Shown piece by piece: positions 8,240 to 17,346 of a stretch of 64,000 bases of DNA. Position 1 is the stretch's first letter. Every line of letters starts with the position of its first letter. The DNA is from Flavobacterium ovatum (lineage in GTDB: Bacteria > Bacteroidota > Bacteroidia > Flavobacteriales > Flavobacteriaceae). The notes under the pieces were generated by a model. The model had not been told where the DNA came from, did not search any database, and saw only the letters and a program-made list of their open reading frames with translations. The position numbers and the translations under genes are program-made. Location: NCBI RefSeq assembly GCF_040703125.1, contig NZ_CP160035.1, forward strand, positions 2,445,001 to 2,509,000, given 5' to 3'.

Positions 8240-9820
8240 TTAGTGCATGGCATCAGCTGGATTGATTTTGCTTTTTCCAGGTCTAACCAATAGTATTATC
8301 GGAATACAGAGTAAAAATAATATTCCGAGATAGAGGAATATATCCATGTAGGCGAGTACGGTGCTTTGTTTCATCACCGAGAAATCGATGGCTTTGTAAG
8401 CTTTATTTAGGGCTTCGTTGGCCGAAAACCCTTTGGACATAAAACCGCTTTGCAATTGTTGTAAACGCTGTTGTACTTCAAATTTACTTCCGTCTAAATG
8501 GGATACCAAATCCACTCGGTGTTTTTGACTGAAACGGGTGATAAACGTAGTAATAATGGCGATACCAAAAGAACCTCCCAATTGTCTCATCATTCCGGTA
8601 AAAGCAGCTCCTTCGCCAATTCCTTTACCCGAAAGAGTAGAGAGCGACATGGTGGTAATGGGTACAAAAAGTAATCCTAAACCAACTCCTCTAAGGATTA
8701 AAGGCCAGTACAAATGCTCAACGCCTGTATCTGGCGTCATGACATTGTGCATCATTAAAGTGAAGATGAAAAAGGTTAAAAAACCGGCAGCAACCATATA
8801 AGTTTGCGGTATTCCTTTTTGAATCATTCTACCCACAATGGGCATCATGAAGGCTGTGGTGATGGAACCTGGAATCAATAATAATCCGGCATCTAATGCT
8901 GTCCATCCTAAAACGGATTGTGTGTAAATGGGGATAATTAATGTTGAGCCATACAAACCAAAACCTAAAATAAAACTCATTATGGTTCCAATACGCAGGT
9001 TTCCATCTTTCAGAACGCTAAGGTTTACAATTGGATATTTGTATGTCATTTGTCTCCAAATAAACAATACAAGACCAAATACAGATATGGTACTCAATGT
9101 TACAATTAAGCCGTTATTGAACCAATCGTCTTGCTGACCGTGTTCCAAAACAAATTGTAACGAACCAATAAACGAGGCCAAAAGAACAATACCAATCCAA
9201 TCTACTTGGTTTGATTTTAGTTTTTCGCCGTATTTAGGGCTTCTCACAAAGCTTAAAGTCAATAAAGTTGCGATAATTCCCAAGGGAATATTGATGTAAA
9301 AAATATAAGGCCATGAAAAACGGTCTACCAAATACCCACCTAATGGCGGTCCTAATGTTGGTCCTACGATAACTCCCATTCCGTAAATAGCTTGCGCCAT
9401 TCCACGTTTTGCAACGGGGTAACTCTCTGTAATAATGGTTTGAGCCGTTACTAATAATGCTCCACCACCAAGGCCTTGAATGAATCTAAACGCTACTAGT
9501 TCCCATATATTAGTTGCGTTTCCGCATAAAAAGGAGGCCACCGTAAAAATCACAATCGATACGGCAAAGTAGTTGCGACGTCCAAATTGTTGCGATAACC
9601 AGCTCGTCATTGGAATAATGATTACGTTTGCGATGGCATAAGCCGTAATTACCCAAGCCACATCGGTCAAAGTGGCACCTAGACTTCCTCGCATGTTGGT
9701 CAGGGCTACGTTTACAATGGTGGTGTCTACAATTTCTAATAAGGCACAGAGCACCGCAGTTATCGTGATGATAACGCGTCTAAATCCGTATTCTACTAAA
9801 TCGTCTTGTCCTTGTTTCAT
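8240..9820 (-). CDS. DHA2-family multidrug efflux MFS transporter (EmrB/QacA-like)
   Basis: The 526-residue protein has about 14 membrane segments, the DHA2 hallmark. Motifs seen: the charged loop WLSQQFGRRNYFAVS after segment 2, and motif C in GMGVIVGPTLGPPLGGYL (about residues 146-163). It would be the proton-driven inner-membrane pump of a tripartite exporter whose periplasmic adaptor and outer-membrane channel are the next genes upstream in the same operon. The gap to the adaptor gene is 183 nt and holds an imperfect inverted repeat, so expression of the pump may be set separately. Substrate range is unknown. Confidence 0.9.
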   Translation of the reverse strand: MKQGQDDLVEYGFRRVIITITAVLCALLEIVDTTIVNVALTNMRGSLGATLTDVAWVITAYAIANVIIIPMTSWLSQQFGRRNYFAVSIVIFTVASFLCGNATNIWELVAFRFIQGLGGGALLVTAQTIITESYPVAKRGMAQAIYGMGVIVGPTLGPPLGGYLVDRFSWPYIFYINIPLGIIATLLTLSFVRSPKYGEKLKSNQVDWIGIVLLASFIGSLQFVLEHGQQDDWFNNGLIVTLSTISVFGLVLFIWRQMTYKYPIVNLSVLKDGNLRIGTIMSFILGFGLYGSTLIIPIYTQSVLGWTALDAGLLLIPGSITTAFMMPIVGRMIQKGIPQTYMVAAGFLTFFIFTLMMHNVMTPDTGVEHLYWPLILRGVGLGLLFVPITTMSLSTLSGKGIGEGAAFTGMMRQLGGSFGIAIITTFITRFSQKHRVDLVSHLDGSKFEVQQRLQQLQSGFMSKGFSANEALNKAYKAIDFSVMKQSTVLAYMDIFLYLGILFLLCIPIILLVRPGKSKINPADAMH

Positions 9821-9884
9821 TTGTATAGAGGAAGGGTTTTTAATTTGGTTTTACCGTTGATTTTGTGAAAGGTTTTTAAACATG

Positions 9885-9974
9885 CATCATTTTAAACCAT
9901 TAAGAGATTAAGAAAATTTAGTGCTGTATTGACTTAATGAAACTTAATATCTTAATGGTGAACTTTAGATGATG
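9885..9974. repeat. Long imperfect inverted repeat between adaptor and pump genes
   Basis: The left arm from CATCATTTTAAACCATTAAG (9885) can fold onto the right arm ending CTTTAGATGATG (9974), with the ATTAAG/CTTAAT core paired. The arms are about 28-32 nt with a few mismatches. It could be a repeat element or a transcript-processing or attenuating hairpin within the efflux operon. Confidence 0.55.
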
Positions 9975-10003
9975 TCTGTTTTAATTAGGTACCAGTAAAA
10001 CCT

Positions 10004-11083
10004 TTAGTTTAAATGTACGTCCACATCTACATTCATTCCGGGGCGTAAAAGTTTTATTTTATCGGCATCGTTGTCTTTGTCAATGCTGATTTTTACTGGC
10101 AATCTTTGAATTGTTTTTACAAAATTCCCTGTAGCATTATCTGGAGGCAAAATTGAGAAACGAGAACCTGTTGCTGGCGAAAATGATGTTACCGTAGCAT
10201 TAAATTCATAATCAGGATAAGCATCCACTTTCAGTGTTACTTTTTGTCCTGCAATCATTTTGTTCAACTGCGTTTCTTTGAAATTAGCAATTACCCAAGC
10301 TTCATTGTTGTTGATAATGTAGAACAGTGATTGTCCTGGTTGTACCAATTGCCCTGGTTGAATATCAATTTTTGATACTTGCCCGTCGATTGCCGCCGTA
10401 ATCACTGTATAGGTTAAATTCAATTGAGCTGATTCTAATATTGCTTTTGCTCTTTTGATATTGGCAGCAGCCACATCTGTTTGTTTGTCGGATACTTTTG
10501 ATTTGGCTTGAATTACTGTTTTCTGAAAAGAAGACGCTTTTTGTTGTTGTTCCAAAATGCGAATTTGATTTTCAGCCTCTTGTTTAGCTGCTAGTGACTG
10601 TTCGTACTGTTGTTTGGTAATGGTATGACTTTGGTACAAATTGCTGTAACGGTTAAAATCATTGGTTGCCAAACCTAATTTTATTTTGGCAGATTGGATG
10701 TTTCCAAAAGCCGATTTTACATTGGCGTCAGAAACGGAAACACTTGCCAAAACACTTCCAATATCAGCTTTCGAAACTTCAAAATTTCCTTCGGCACTTG
10801 CTAAATTAGCGATTGCTTCGTCTATTTTTAAACGGTATTCTTTGGAATCAATAGTGAACAAAGTATCTCCTTTTTTTACAAAATCATTGTCTTTGATATA
10901 TACTTTACTCACATAACCAGAAACTCTTGGGATGATTGGATTCATGTTTTTCTCAATTTGAGCATCATCAGTTTCTTCGTGTGAAAGGGAGTGCATGTAT
11001 TTGAAAGTTCCGTAAGTAACGCCTAGGATTACTAATGCAGAAATGATTACTATGAATTTTTTATTGGTGGTTTTCTTTTCCAT
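10004..11083 (-). CDS. HlyD/EmrA-type periplasmic adaptor of efflux system
   Basis: This 359-residue protein has a single N-terminal membrane anchor (about residues 8-27) followed by a periplasmic region. It has the two halves of a lipoyl/barrel-sandwich domain (PRVSGYVSKVYIKDNDFVKKGDTLF and AAIDGQVSKIDIQPGQLVQPGQ) around a long coiled coil (about residues 85-220), then a beta-barrel domain. That is the EmrA layout. It would bridge the EmrB-like pump to the TolC-like channel encoded 5 nt upstream. Gene order on the minus strand is regulator, channel, adaptor, pump. Confidence 0.92.
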   Translation of the reverse strand: MEKKTTNKKFIVIISALVILGVTYGTFKYMHSLSHEETDDAQIEKNMNPIIPRVSGYVSKVYIKDNDFVKKGDTLFTIDSKEYRLKIDEAIANLASAEGNFEVSKADIGSVLASVSVSDANVKSAFGNIQSAKIKLGLATNDFNRYSNLYQSHTITKQQYEQSLAAKQEAENQIRILEQQQKASSFQKTVIQAKSKVSDKQTDVAAANIKRAKAILESAQLNLTYTVITAAIDGQVSKIDIQPGQLVQPGQSLFYIINNNEAWVIANFKETQLNKMIAGQKVTLKVDAYPDYEFNATVTSFSPATGSRFSILPPDNATGNFVKTIQRLPVKISIDKDNDADKIKLLRPGMNVDVDVHLN

Positions 11084-11088
11084 TATGA

Positions 11089-12417
11089 TTATATTTTTGA
11101 AAGATTGAAAGTTTGGTTTAATTGTCCTGAGGCCGAAAGCAAAGCATAATATTTTTGAATGCTATTGGCTCTAGTTAAAGTTTGATTGATTTTGGAGGCA
11201 AGTTGCTCCACATCTGCTTCTAGTAAATCGTTGGTGTCTGCTAGACCATTATCGTATTTATCTTTGATGATTCTGTAGTTCTCTGTCGCTTGACCAACAG
11301 CTTCTTTGTACACTTGCTCTTGTTTAAGAGAAAGTTCATAACCTTCTATAGCACGTTTTACTTCGATTTTAATATAATCGGTCAGCATTTCTTCATGGCT
11401 TTTTAATTCTTGTGCTTGACTTTTGGCCAATTTTACAGCCGTTCCATTTTTCAAAATACCACTTAGGTCATACGATAAACCCACGCCAAAATTCATGGCG
11501 TTTTGTACCGTAATCACATTTTTTAAATCAAGAGTTGTGTATCCACCCACAAGAGATAAAGAAGGGAAGTAGCCACTTTTTGCTACTTCAATATTGTCCA
11601 GACTTGCTTTTTGCTGGAGTTGAATCGCTTCTAAGTCTTTTCTACTCGTTAAGGCAGTTTGTTCGCTCGTTGGAATTCCGTTCATTTCAAAATTAGCAAA
11701 ATCACTTTCTTTTACTTGTATCACTGTTTTCGGGTCTAATTTTAAGAAATTCGTAAGCTCATAATTTATCGTGTTCAAATCACTCGTTGCGCTATCAAGG
11801 GATAATTGCAGTTTAGAAACTTGCAATTGTGATTTCAGTAAATCATTACGAGGTATAATTCCGTTTTTTTCTAGCTGAATAAAATCGGTTACCCTTTGTT
11901 GTGCACTTTTTTTGTTTTCAGTGATTAAGTCAATTGTTTTTTGCGCTTTATATAAGTGAGCGTAGAAATCAATCACTTTCATAGCGACTTCTTCTTTGGT
12001 TTGCAAAGCGTTTGCAGTTTCGGCTTCGTATAAATGATTAGACGATTTGATGCTGTTTTTTAGCTTAAAACCATTAAAAACAGGAAAAGACGCAGTTACT
12101 TGACCCAACATTAATTGGTCAACGGCTGGTGTCGATTCGCTACTTGAAGAGCTACTACCCGTTTTTAGATTTACTTTTGCATTGGCCAAACGTTGATATT
12201 GTCCAGATACTTTTAAATCGGGATAAGCATGATTTTTTATCGATTGTACTTCCAGTGATTTGCTTAAAACTTTAGCGTCTGCCAATGAAACTTCGTTGCT
12301 TTTTGTCCAAGCTAAATGAATCGCTTCTTCGAGCTTTAAACTCGTTTTTACCTGCGCTTTCAGGCTAGGAATCAGGAATAATGAAATCCCTAAAACTAGG
12401 TAGGTATTAATTTTCAT
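11089..12417 (-). CDS. TolC-family outer-membrane efflux protein
   Basis: The 442-residue protein has a signal peptide (about residues 1-21, ending SLKAQ) and two tandem outer-membrane-efflux repeats: helical coiled-coil segments with conserved LKLEEAIHLAW near the N-terminus and DKYDNGLADTNDLLEADVEQL near the C-terminus. It forms the outer-membrane exit duct for the adjacent adaptor and pump. Its start codon overlaps the end of the regulator gene by 11 nt, and the adaptor starts 5 nt after its stop, so the three are tightly coupled. Confidence 0.92.
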   Translation of the reverse strand: MKINTYLVLGISLFLIPSLKAQVKTSLKLEEAIHLAWTKSNEVSLADAKVLSKSLEVQSIKNHAYPDLKVSGQYQRLANAKVNLKTGSSSSSSESTPAVDQLMLGQVTASFPVFNGFKLKNSIKSSNHLYEAETANALQTKEEVAMKVIDFYAHLYKAQKTIDLITENKKSAQQRVTDFIQLEKNGIIPRNDLLKSQLQVSKLQLSLDSATSDLNTINYELTNFLKLDPKTVIQVKESDFANFEMNGIPTSEQTALTSRKDLEAIQLQQKASLDNIEVAKSGYFPSLSLVGGYTTLDLKNVITVQNAMNFGVGLSYDLSGILKNGTAVKLAKSQAQELKSHEEMLTDYIKIEVKRAIEGYELSLKQEQVYKEAVGQATENYRIIKDKYDNGLADTNDLLEADVEQLASKINQTLTRANSIQKYYALLSASGQLNQTFNLSKI

Positions 12418-13033
12418 AGATAAGAAGTGCTTTAATAGTTTGTTGTATGTGTTGCGTTAGGCTTGTAGTGATATAGTCCTCAAACGCTTTTTCAGTTTTT
12501 AGATTTAGTAAGTTTTGGAAATAATCTTTATTCATATAAAAATGAAAAAATGTCCCCAAAATTGTGGGTGTAATCAGGGGGATAATAATGTCTTTTCTGA
12601 AGATGCCTTTGCTTTGTCCTTCCTCAATTATTGCAGTAAGTGAGATGAGATTTTTCATCCTTATATCATCCAATACTTGCATTTTTAAATCAGTCTTACT
12701 ACTTGTAACTTCAAAATGTAAAATTCTATAGATTCCTTTGTTACAGTTGATTTTATTGATGTACAAGGCAATCATTCTGTTTATTTTTTCCATTGGTTCT
12801 ATTGTCTCAATGGAAATGTTTTCAATCTCAAATCCTAAATCTTTTGTTCGGTAGTAAACCAAAGCTTGTAGTAATTTTTCTTTAGAACCAAAGTAATAGG
12901 ACACCATGGCGACATTTATTTTGGCTTCCTTGGCAATAGTCCTTATAGAAGTCCCTTCAAACCCTTTATCACCAAATAAATTTTCGGCTACTTGTAGTAT
13001 TTCGATTTGTTTTTCGTTAAAATCTGCTTTCAT
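12407..13033 (-). CDS. TetR/AcrR-family regulator of the efflux operon
   Basis: The start is placed at the ATG at 13033 (MKADFNEKQIEIL, 208 aa). A TTG further upstream at 13063 would run into the promoter-operator region and add a non-family N-terminus. The N-terminal helix-turn-helix is clear: LFGDKGFEGTSIRTIAKEAK then VAMVSYYFGSKEKLLQAL. The C-terminal ligand domain is divergent. Because the gene leads the operon and a palindrome covers its promoter, it most likely represses its own transcription and that of the exporter until a toxic ligand binds. Confidence 0.92.
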   Translation of the reverse strand: MKADFNEKQIEILQVAENLFGDKGFEGTSIRTIAKEAKINVAMVSYYFGSKEKLLQALVYYRTKDLGFEIENISIETIEPMEKINRMIALYINKINCNKGIYRILHFEVTSSKTDLKMQVLDDIRMKNLISLTAIIEEGQSKGIFRKDIIIPLITPTILGTFFHFYMNKDYFQNLLNLKTEKAFEDYITTSLTQHIQQTIKALLIYEN

Positions 13034-13060
13034 ACTCACGATAGATTTTTTATTCGAGTA

Positions 13061-13096
13061 CAAAATTAAACAACCGTTTAAATTAAACAGTTGTTT
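13061..13096 (-). promoter_or_regulatory. Promoter with overlapping TetR operator
   Basis: AAACAACCGTTTAA (13068-13081) and TTAAACAGTTGTTT (13083-13096) form 14-bp inverted arms with one mismatch around one base. On the minus strand a TAATTTTG -7 box (13061-13068) is preceded at 20 nt by CTG, one base from the TTG consensus. The palindrome therefore sits between and over both promoter elements, 35-63 nt before the regulator's ATG, as expected for autorepression. Confidence 0.75.
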
Positions 13097-13300
13097 AGTT
13101 TTTATTTAACAAAGTATTAACGAAGTAAGAGCTGTAATTAGGAACAGGAAATCACGGTTTTATGAACTTTTAGTCTCATTATTTACAATGTCTTTTTAAT
13201 ACTTTTATAGTAGTAAAAATGGCACTTTACTCCTGTTAGAGTTAGAATGTAATACTTAAGTGCTGTTGTAACTATTATACAAAAAAAGGAAGTTTTAATT

Positions 13301-14200
13301 ATGAAAAAAGTATTTTCATTTCACCAATATAAATACCTATATTTGTGTAAGTGTGCTAATAAATTAATAGATAAGTTGAACAATAAATTAGGTAAACAAG
13401 ATTTGGAAATATTGATTTCCACAATGGATAGAAATTCCCTAGATTTTTTAATTCCAATGTTTCCTTTTTGTCATTTTTCTGAATTCTCATTACTAATTGT
13501 TAATCAAACAAAAGGAAATAATACATTAATTTCTGAATTTCCCAATGTTAGAGTGATCAACTCGTATGAAAAAGGCATATCTAAAAGTAGAAATTTAGCT
13601 ATTAGAAATGCTTCAAAAAAGATTTGTTTAATTGCCGATGATGATGTTGTTTATTTCCTAAACTTCGAAAAAGGAATCATTGTTGCTTTCAATCAGAATC
13701 CAGAAGCTTCTATAATTACATTTAATCATCAACGAATTGGACTGCAAAAACCTCATAAAAATTCTAAAATTGAATATGAACATTCTAATAAAAGTGTTTA
13801 TGAAGTAATTGCTATTGAAATAGCATTCAGGTTAAATGTTATAAAAGATAAAAAAATATTCGTCGATGAATATTTTGGGTTAGGATCTTATTTTGAAACG
13901 GCCGAAGAATATTTGTTTTTGCGAGATGCAATTAAATTAAGGCTGATTGTACTATTTAGTCCATTTGTCATCGTTTCTCATCCTTTATTATCCTCGGGAG
14001 AAAATTATGGGTCGGATAAAATTTTATTTGCTCGAGCTGCTTTATTCTATAAAATAAAAGCTAATTTAGTTTACATTTGGCTGCTTAAATATGTGTTTTT
14101 TCTTGCAAGAAAAAACTATATTAATTGGAACGAATGTATAAAAAAATATAAAATAGGTTTGTCTGGAATTCAAAAATATAAAGAACTCGTAAAATTATAG
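13301..14200 (+). CDS. Family 2-like glycosyltransferase
   Basis: The 299-residue protein has a GT-A-like core. It shows an ILISTMDR beta strand, then the EKGISKSRNLAIRNASKKICLIADDDVVY block (about residues 86-117), which holds the nucleotide-sugar and metal-binding acidic motif (DDD). A later VDEYFGLGSYFETAEEYLFLRD segment resembles the acceptor-site region. The C-terminus is basic and partly hydrophobic, suggesting membrane association. It is followed at 2 nt by the FdtA-like gene and opens a surface-polysaccharide cluster. Donor and acceptor are unknown. Confidence 0.75.
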   Translation: MKKVFSFHQYKYLYLCKCANKLIDKLNNKLGKQDLEILISTMDRNSLDFLIPMFPFCHFSEFSLLIVNQTKGNNTLISEFPNVRVINSYEKGISKSRNLAIRNASKKICLIADDDVVYFLNFEKGIIVAFNQNPEASIITFNHQRIGLQKPHKNSKIEYEHSNKSVYEVIAIEIAFRLNVIKDKKIFVDEYFGLGSYFETAEEYLFLRDAIKLRLIVLFSPFVIVSHPLLSSGENYGSDKILFARAALFYKIKANLVYIWLLKYVFFLARKNYINWNECIKKYKIGLSGIQKYKELVKL

Positions 14201-14202
14201 TA

Positions 14203-14607
14203 ATGACTATTGAAAATGTTCAATTAATTGAAGTCCCAAAAGCGCATGATGTGAGAGGAAATCTTTCCGTTATAGAAGGAAATACAATACCTTTCGAAAT
14301 AAAAAGAGTTTATTATTTGTATGACATTCCTACATCCAGTGTTCGTGGCGGTCACGCACATAAGAATTTGAACCAACTTTTAGTTGCTTTAAGTGGCAGT
14401 TTTGATGTTGTGTTAAAAGATGGAATTTCACAAAAAGTGATAACACTTAATAAACCCAATTTTGGACTATTAATTCCCACAGGAATTTGGAGAGAATTAC
14501 AAAATTTTTCGTCAGGTTCTGTTTGTTTAGTTTTAGCTTCTGAGGTTTTTGACGAAGCAGATTACATTCGTGATTTTGATGAATTCCAATCATTTAAAAA
14601 CGGATGA
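14203..14607 (+). CDS. FdtA/QdtA-type cupin, sugar 3,4-ketoisomerase-like
   Basis: The 134-residue single-domain cupin has the WxcM/FdtA signature: an early DVRGNLSVIEGN motif, then RVYYLYDIPTSSVRGGHAHK with the catalytic-type histidine pair, and FGLLIPTGIWREL. Family members isomerise dTDP-4-keto-6-deoxyglucose to 3-keto sugars on the way to dTDP-3-amino-3,6-dideoxyhexoses. No aminotransferase or acetyltransferase partner is in view, so it may serve a pathway completed elsewhere. Its 3' end overlaps the convergent glycosyltransferase by 18 nt. Confidence 0.85.
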   Translation: MTIENVQLIEVPKAHDVRGNLSVIEGNTIPFEIKRVYYLYDIPTSSVRGGHAHKNLNQLLVALSGSFDVVLKDGISQKVITLNKPNFGLLIPTGIWRELQNFSSGSVCLVLASEVFDEADYIRDFDEFQSFKNG

Positions 14608-15516
14608 ACCTAAGCCTATTTCAGCTAAAAATTGTTTTAGATTAATTAACGGCTTTAATAATAGAGTAGGAATCAATAGTAAAACTCTCTTTTTATGACT
14701 TAATTTTTTTAAATCAATAGCTTTATAGTAGTGATTAAATAGTTTGTAGTCTCTAGCTATTTTACATTTTATGGCTAATGAAAAACGATTTAAATCTAAG
14801 AATTTTTTCAAATTAGGATTTGTTTTTTCTTGTTCGCTATATTTTTCAAAATTTAATTTAACGGTACTAAATTGATCTTTTTTTGAAAGACTGTCATTAA
14901 CAAAAACATATCGAGCTAAGGTTTTCCAATAAAATAAAATGGGGTAGAATAATCCAACACGAATCCACATGTCGATATCTTCACCACTCTTTATATTTAT
15001 ATCAAAGTTTCCCGTTTCTTCAAAAACACTTTTATGAAAAACAGCACAGGAAGTACAAATTACGGATTCCTTTAGGCTAGCAGTGAAATAATTTACAATT
15101 TCGTAATCTCCTGTTTTTACAATAGAATAACTTGAGGGAATAACTTTCTTGGAAGTTTCAATTTCTATAGCTGCCGAGAACACTTTTAATTCTGGGTATC
15201 GATTGATATTTTTGAAAATTTCCTGTAAAAAAGCCTCATACCAATAATCATCAGCATCAATGAAAGTAATATAGTTGGATTTAGATTTTCCTATTCCATA
15301 ATTTCGTGCAGAAGAAACACCTTCGTTTTCTTTATAGTAGTACTGAATCCTAGAGTCACTAAATTTTAAAACTTTTTCTTCGCTTGAATCTGTGGAGCCA
15401 TCATTTACTATAATTACTTCAAAGTCAGTAAATCGCTGATCAAGAACACTTTTTAATGTGTTTTCAATGAAGTTTTCTTTGTTGTAAAGTGGGATAATAA
15501 TGGAAAAAAACGGCAT
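14590..15516 (-). CDS. Family 2 glycosyltransferase
   Basis: A 308-residue GT2 enzyme with the classic N-terminus FFSIIIPLYNKENFIENTL, the VIIVNDGSTDSSEE nucleotide-binding motif, EGVSSARNYGIG, and the metal-binding FIDADDYW. The later GEDIDMWIR matches the ED-containing catalytic region. It transfers a sugar from a nucleotide donor onto a growing glycan; specificity is unknown. It is last in a three-gene minus-strand set (glycosyltransferase, methyltransferase, glycosyltransferase) with spacings of 2 and 6 nt. Confidence 0.9.
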   Translation of the reverse strand: MPFFSIIIPLYNKENFIENTLKSVLDQRFTDFEVIIVNDGSTDSSEEKVLKFSDSRIQYYYKENEGVSSARNYGIGKSKSNYITFIDADDYWYEAFLQEIFKNINRYPELKVFSAAIEIETSKKVIPSSYSIVKTGDYEIVNYFTASLKESVICTSCAVFHKSVFEETGNFDINIKSGEDIDMWIRVGLFYPILFYWKTLARYVFVNDSLSKKDQFSTVKLNFEKYSEQEKTNPNLKKFLDLNRFSLAIKCKIARDYKLFNHYYKAIDLKKLSHKKRVLLLIPTLLLKPLINLKQFLAEIGLGSSVFK

Positions 15517-15522
15517 TTTTTA

Positions 15523-16266
15523 TCAATTTAATGGTTTGGTTATCACAATTATTTTTTCGTTCCTATCATAACAATATTTATTATCAACAGAAAAGTTTTC
15601 TCTAATTTCAACTAAAAAGCCACAGCTTTGTAGGCGTTCTTTTAATCCAACCACGGAATAAATTCGAACATGGTCCTCTTGTCCAAAATGTTTTAATCGA
15701 TCTTCGTTTGATACAAAAGTATAATCTTCATAAATTTCACCTTCTTTAAAAGGAGTTTGAATCAATGCTTTAGCTCCCGGTTTCATAACTCGAATTAACT
15801 CTTTAATTGCTCGAATATCATTATTAATGTGTTCTAAAATGTGGTAACAAATGACCAAGTCTAAAGTGTTATTAGCTATTTCCAGATTAGTTATGTCAAA
15901 TTGATGATCAGCAATAAAATCTCCTGATAAATCAGTGCTATAGTAATTGATGTTTGCTGTTTTTTTTAATTTTCGATACAAACATCTTGAAGGGGAAAAA
16001 TCTAAAATTGAAGCTTGTGGAAACAGAAATTCCGTTTTTAAAAGAGACCATAATCTTCTGTTTCTTTTTACACTTCCACAATTAGGACATAAAGATTCGT
16101 TGTTCGATAGGGTGATAAACTTTCTTAATTTTTTACTACAAACGTTACATTGATAGTTGTTTCCAGTGTAAAAAAGGGCATACCAAGACCTTAAAGTTTC
16201 CTCGTATTTGAAAATGAATTTTCGTGAAACAATTTTCGTGATGGTATTTTTAAAAGTTTGATACAT
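15523..16266 (-). CDS. Class I SAM-dependent methyltransferase with N-terminal zinc ribbon
   Basis: Residues about 40-66 carry two Cys pairs (CNVC and CPNC) that form a zinc-ribbon module ahead of the methyltransferase fold. The fold shows ILDFSPSRCLYRKL in place of a standard glycine-rich motif I, then DITNLEIANNTLDLVICYHILEHI, the usual class I motif II/III, and PGAKALIQTPF. This layout is common in methyltransferases inside polysaccharide loci, where they are thought to modify sugars or lipid-linked glycans; the substrate here is unknown. It sits 2 nt after one glycosyltransferase and 6 nt before the next. Confidence 0.8.
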   Translation of the reverse strand: MYQTFKNTITKIVSRKFIFKYEETLRSWYALFYTGNNYQCNVCSKKLRKFITLSNNESLCPNCGSVKRNRRLWSLLKTEFLFPQASILDFSPSRCLYRKLKKTANINYYSTDLSGDFIADHQFDITNLEIANNTLDLVICYHILEHINNDIRAIKELIRVMKPGAKALIQTPFKEGEIYEDYTFVSNEDRLKHFGQEDHVRIYSVVGLKERLQSCGFLVEIRENFSVDNKYCYDRNEKIIVITKPLN

Positions 16267-16268
16267 AA

Positions 16269-17156
16269 TTATTTGTTTTCAAGTTGGCATAAATAGCCTA
16301 ATCGGTATAAGTCAAAAATAAACAAGGAAGGATATCTACTGGATAAGTTTTTCAAAAACAGAAAATTTGTCATTTTATGAAAAAGCACAAAGATTGGAAT
16401 CAATCTGTAGTGCTTAATTTTGGTGAATAATTTTGAAATCCGGACATAATCTGTAGGTATTAATTGATTGTCAATCAGATATTTCAAAGCTAACAAAGAT
16501 TCCTTTTCCTTTCGAATAGCAACTATAAAATCATCTAATCCATTGTGATAAATAGGATTGTCAATGTGTTCTATTTTGATTTTCCCTTGCATCAAATTAT
16601 AAGAAAACAAAGTATCTTCATGTCTTAAATTGGGAATAGTTTCATTGAATGAAATTTTTTCAAAAATAGATTTATGGATTAAAATATTCAAGGTTAAAGA
16701 ACTTAAATAAGGCTTTTTAGATCTAGTTTTATAATCAAGTGCTTCTCTTTTTCTTCCATAAACCCAACGTAGTAGTTTGTTTTTTTCTGGTTTTTCATTT
16801 TGATATAAAAGACCACCGTTTACTATTTTTTCTTCATTGTTGATATGTTTAATATATGTTGATATGAAATTTTTATTTTTAGGAAAAACATCAGCGTCTA
16901 GAAAAAGTAACCAATCGTAATTTGCTGTTCTGCCTAATAGATTCCTGATTTTACTTCTCCCAATATTGGAGTCTAAAACGGTATAATTGGAATTGTTTAA
17001 GGTATTTGTCTTCTCATTCTCGACACAAATACTGCTTGAAAAATCATCAATCACAATAATCTCAAAAACTATTTTAAGTTTTAAACATTGAGCATGCAGT
17101 TCTAAAATTAGCGGATAAATATTATAATTATAGACAGGGATTAATATAGAAAGCAT
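16269..17156 (-). CDS. Family 2 glycosyltransferase
   Basis: The 295-residue protein opens with LSILIPVYNYNIYPLI and has the FEIIVIDDFSS donor-binding motif, GRSKIRNLLGRTA and the metal-binding WLLFLDADVFP. A central LRHEDTLFSYNL provides the catalytic acidic pair. It is the first gene of the minus-strand trio and is separated by 190 nt from a divergent glycosyltransferase. The C-terminal third is basic and hydrophobic, consistent with loose inner-membrane association. Donor and acceptor cannot be predicted. Confidence 0.88.
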   Translation of the reverse strand: MLSILIPVYNYNIYPLILELHAQCLKLKIVFEIIVIDDFSSSICVENEKTNTLNNSNYTVLDSNIGRSKIRNLLGRTANYDWLLFLDADVFPKNKNFISTYIKHINNEEKIVNGGLLYQNEKPEKNKLLRWVYGRKREALDYKTRSKKPYLSSLTLNILIHKSIFEKISFNETIPNLRHEDTLFSYNLMQGKIKIEHIDNPIYHNGLDDFIVAIRKEKESLLALKYLIDNQLIPTDYVRISKLFTKIKHYRLIPIFVLFHKMTNFLFLKNLSSRYPSLFIFDLYRLGYLCQLENK

Positions 17157-17346
17157 TAACGCTATTTTTTGTAATTAGATTACAAAGAAAATATAATTTA
17201 TCCAAAAAAAGGATATTATTAATACAATTGATATTTTAATTTGTAGCCTCAAATAAAGTTATAAATAAAAAGGTGTACGGAGCTTAATAAGATTTATTGG
17301 TTAAAACTTATTATCTTTACTTTGTGTAAATTATTAGGTATAAAAA

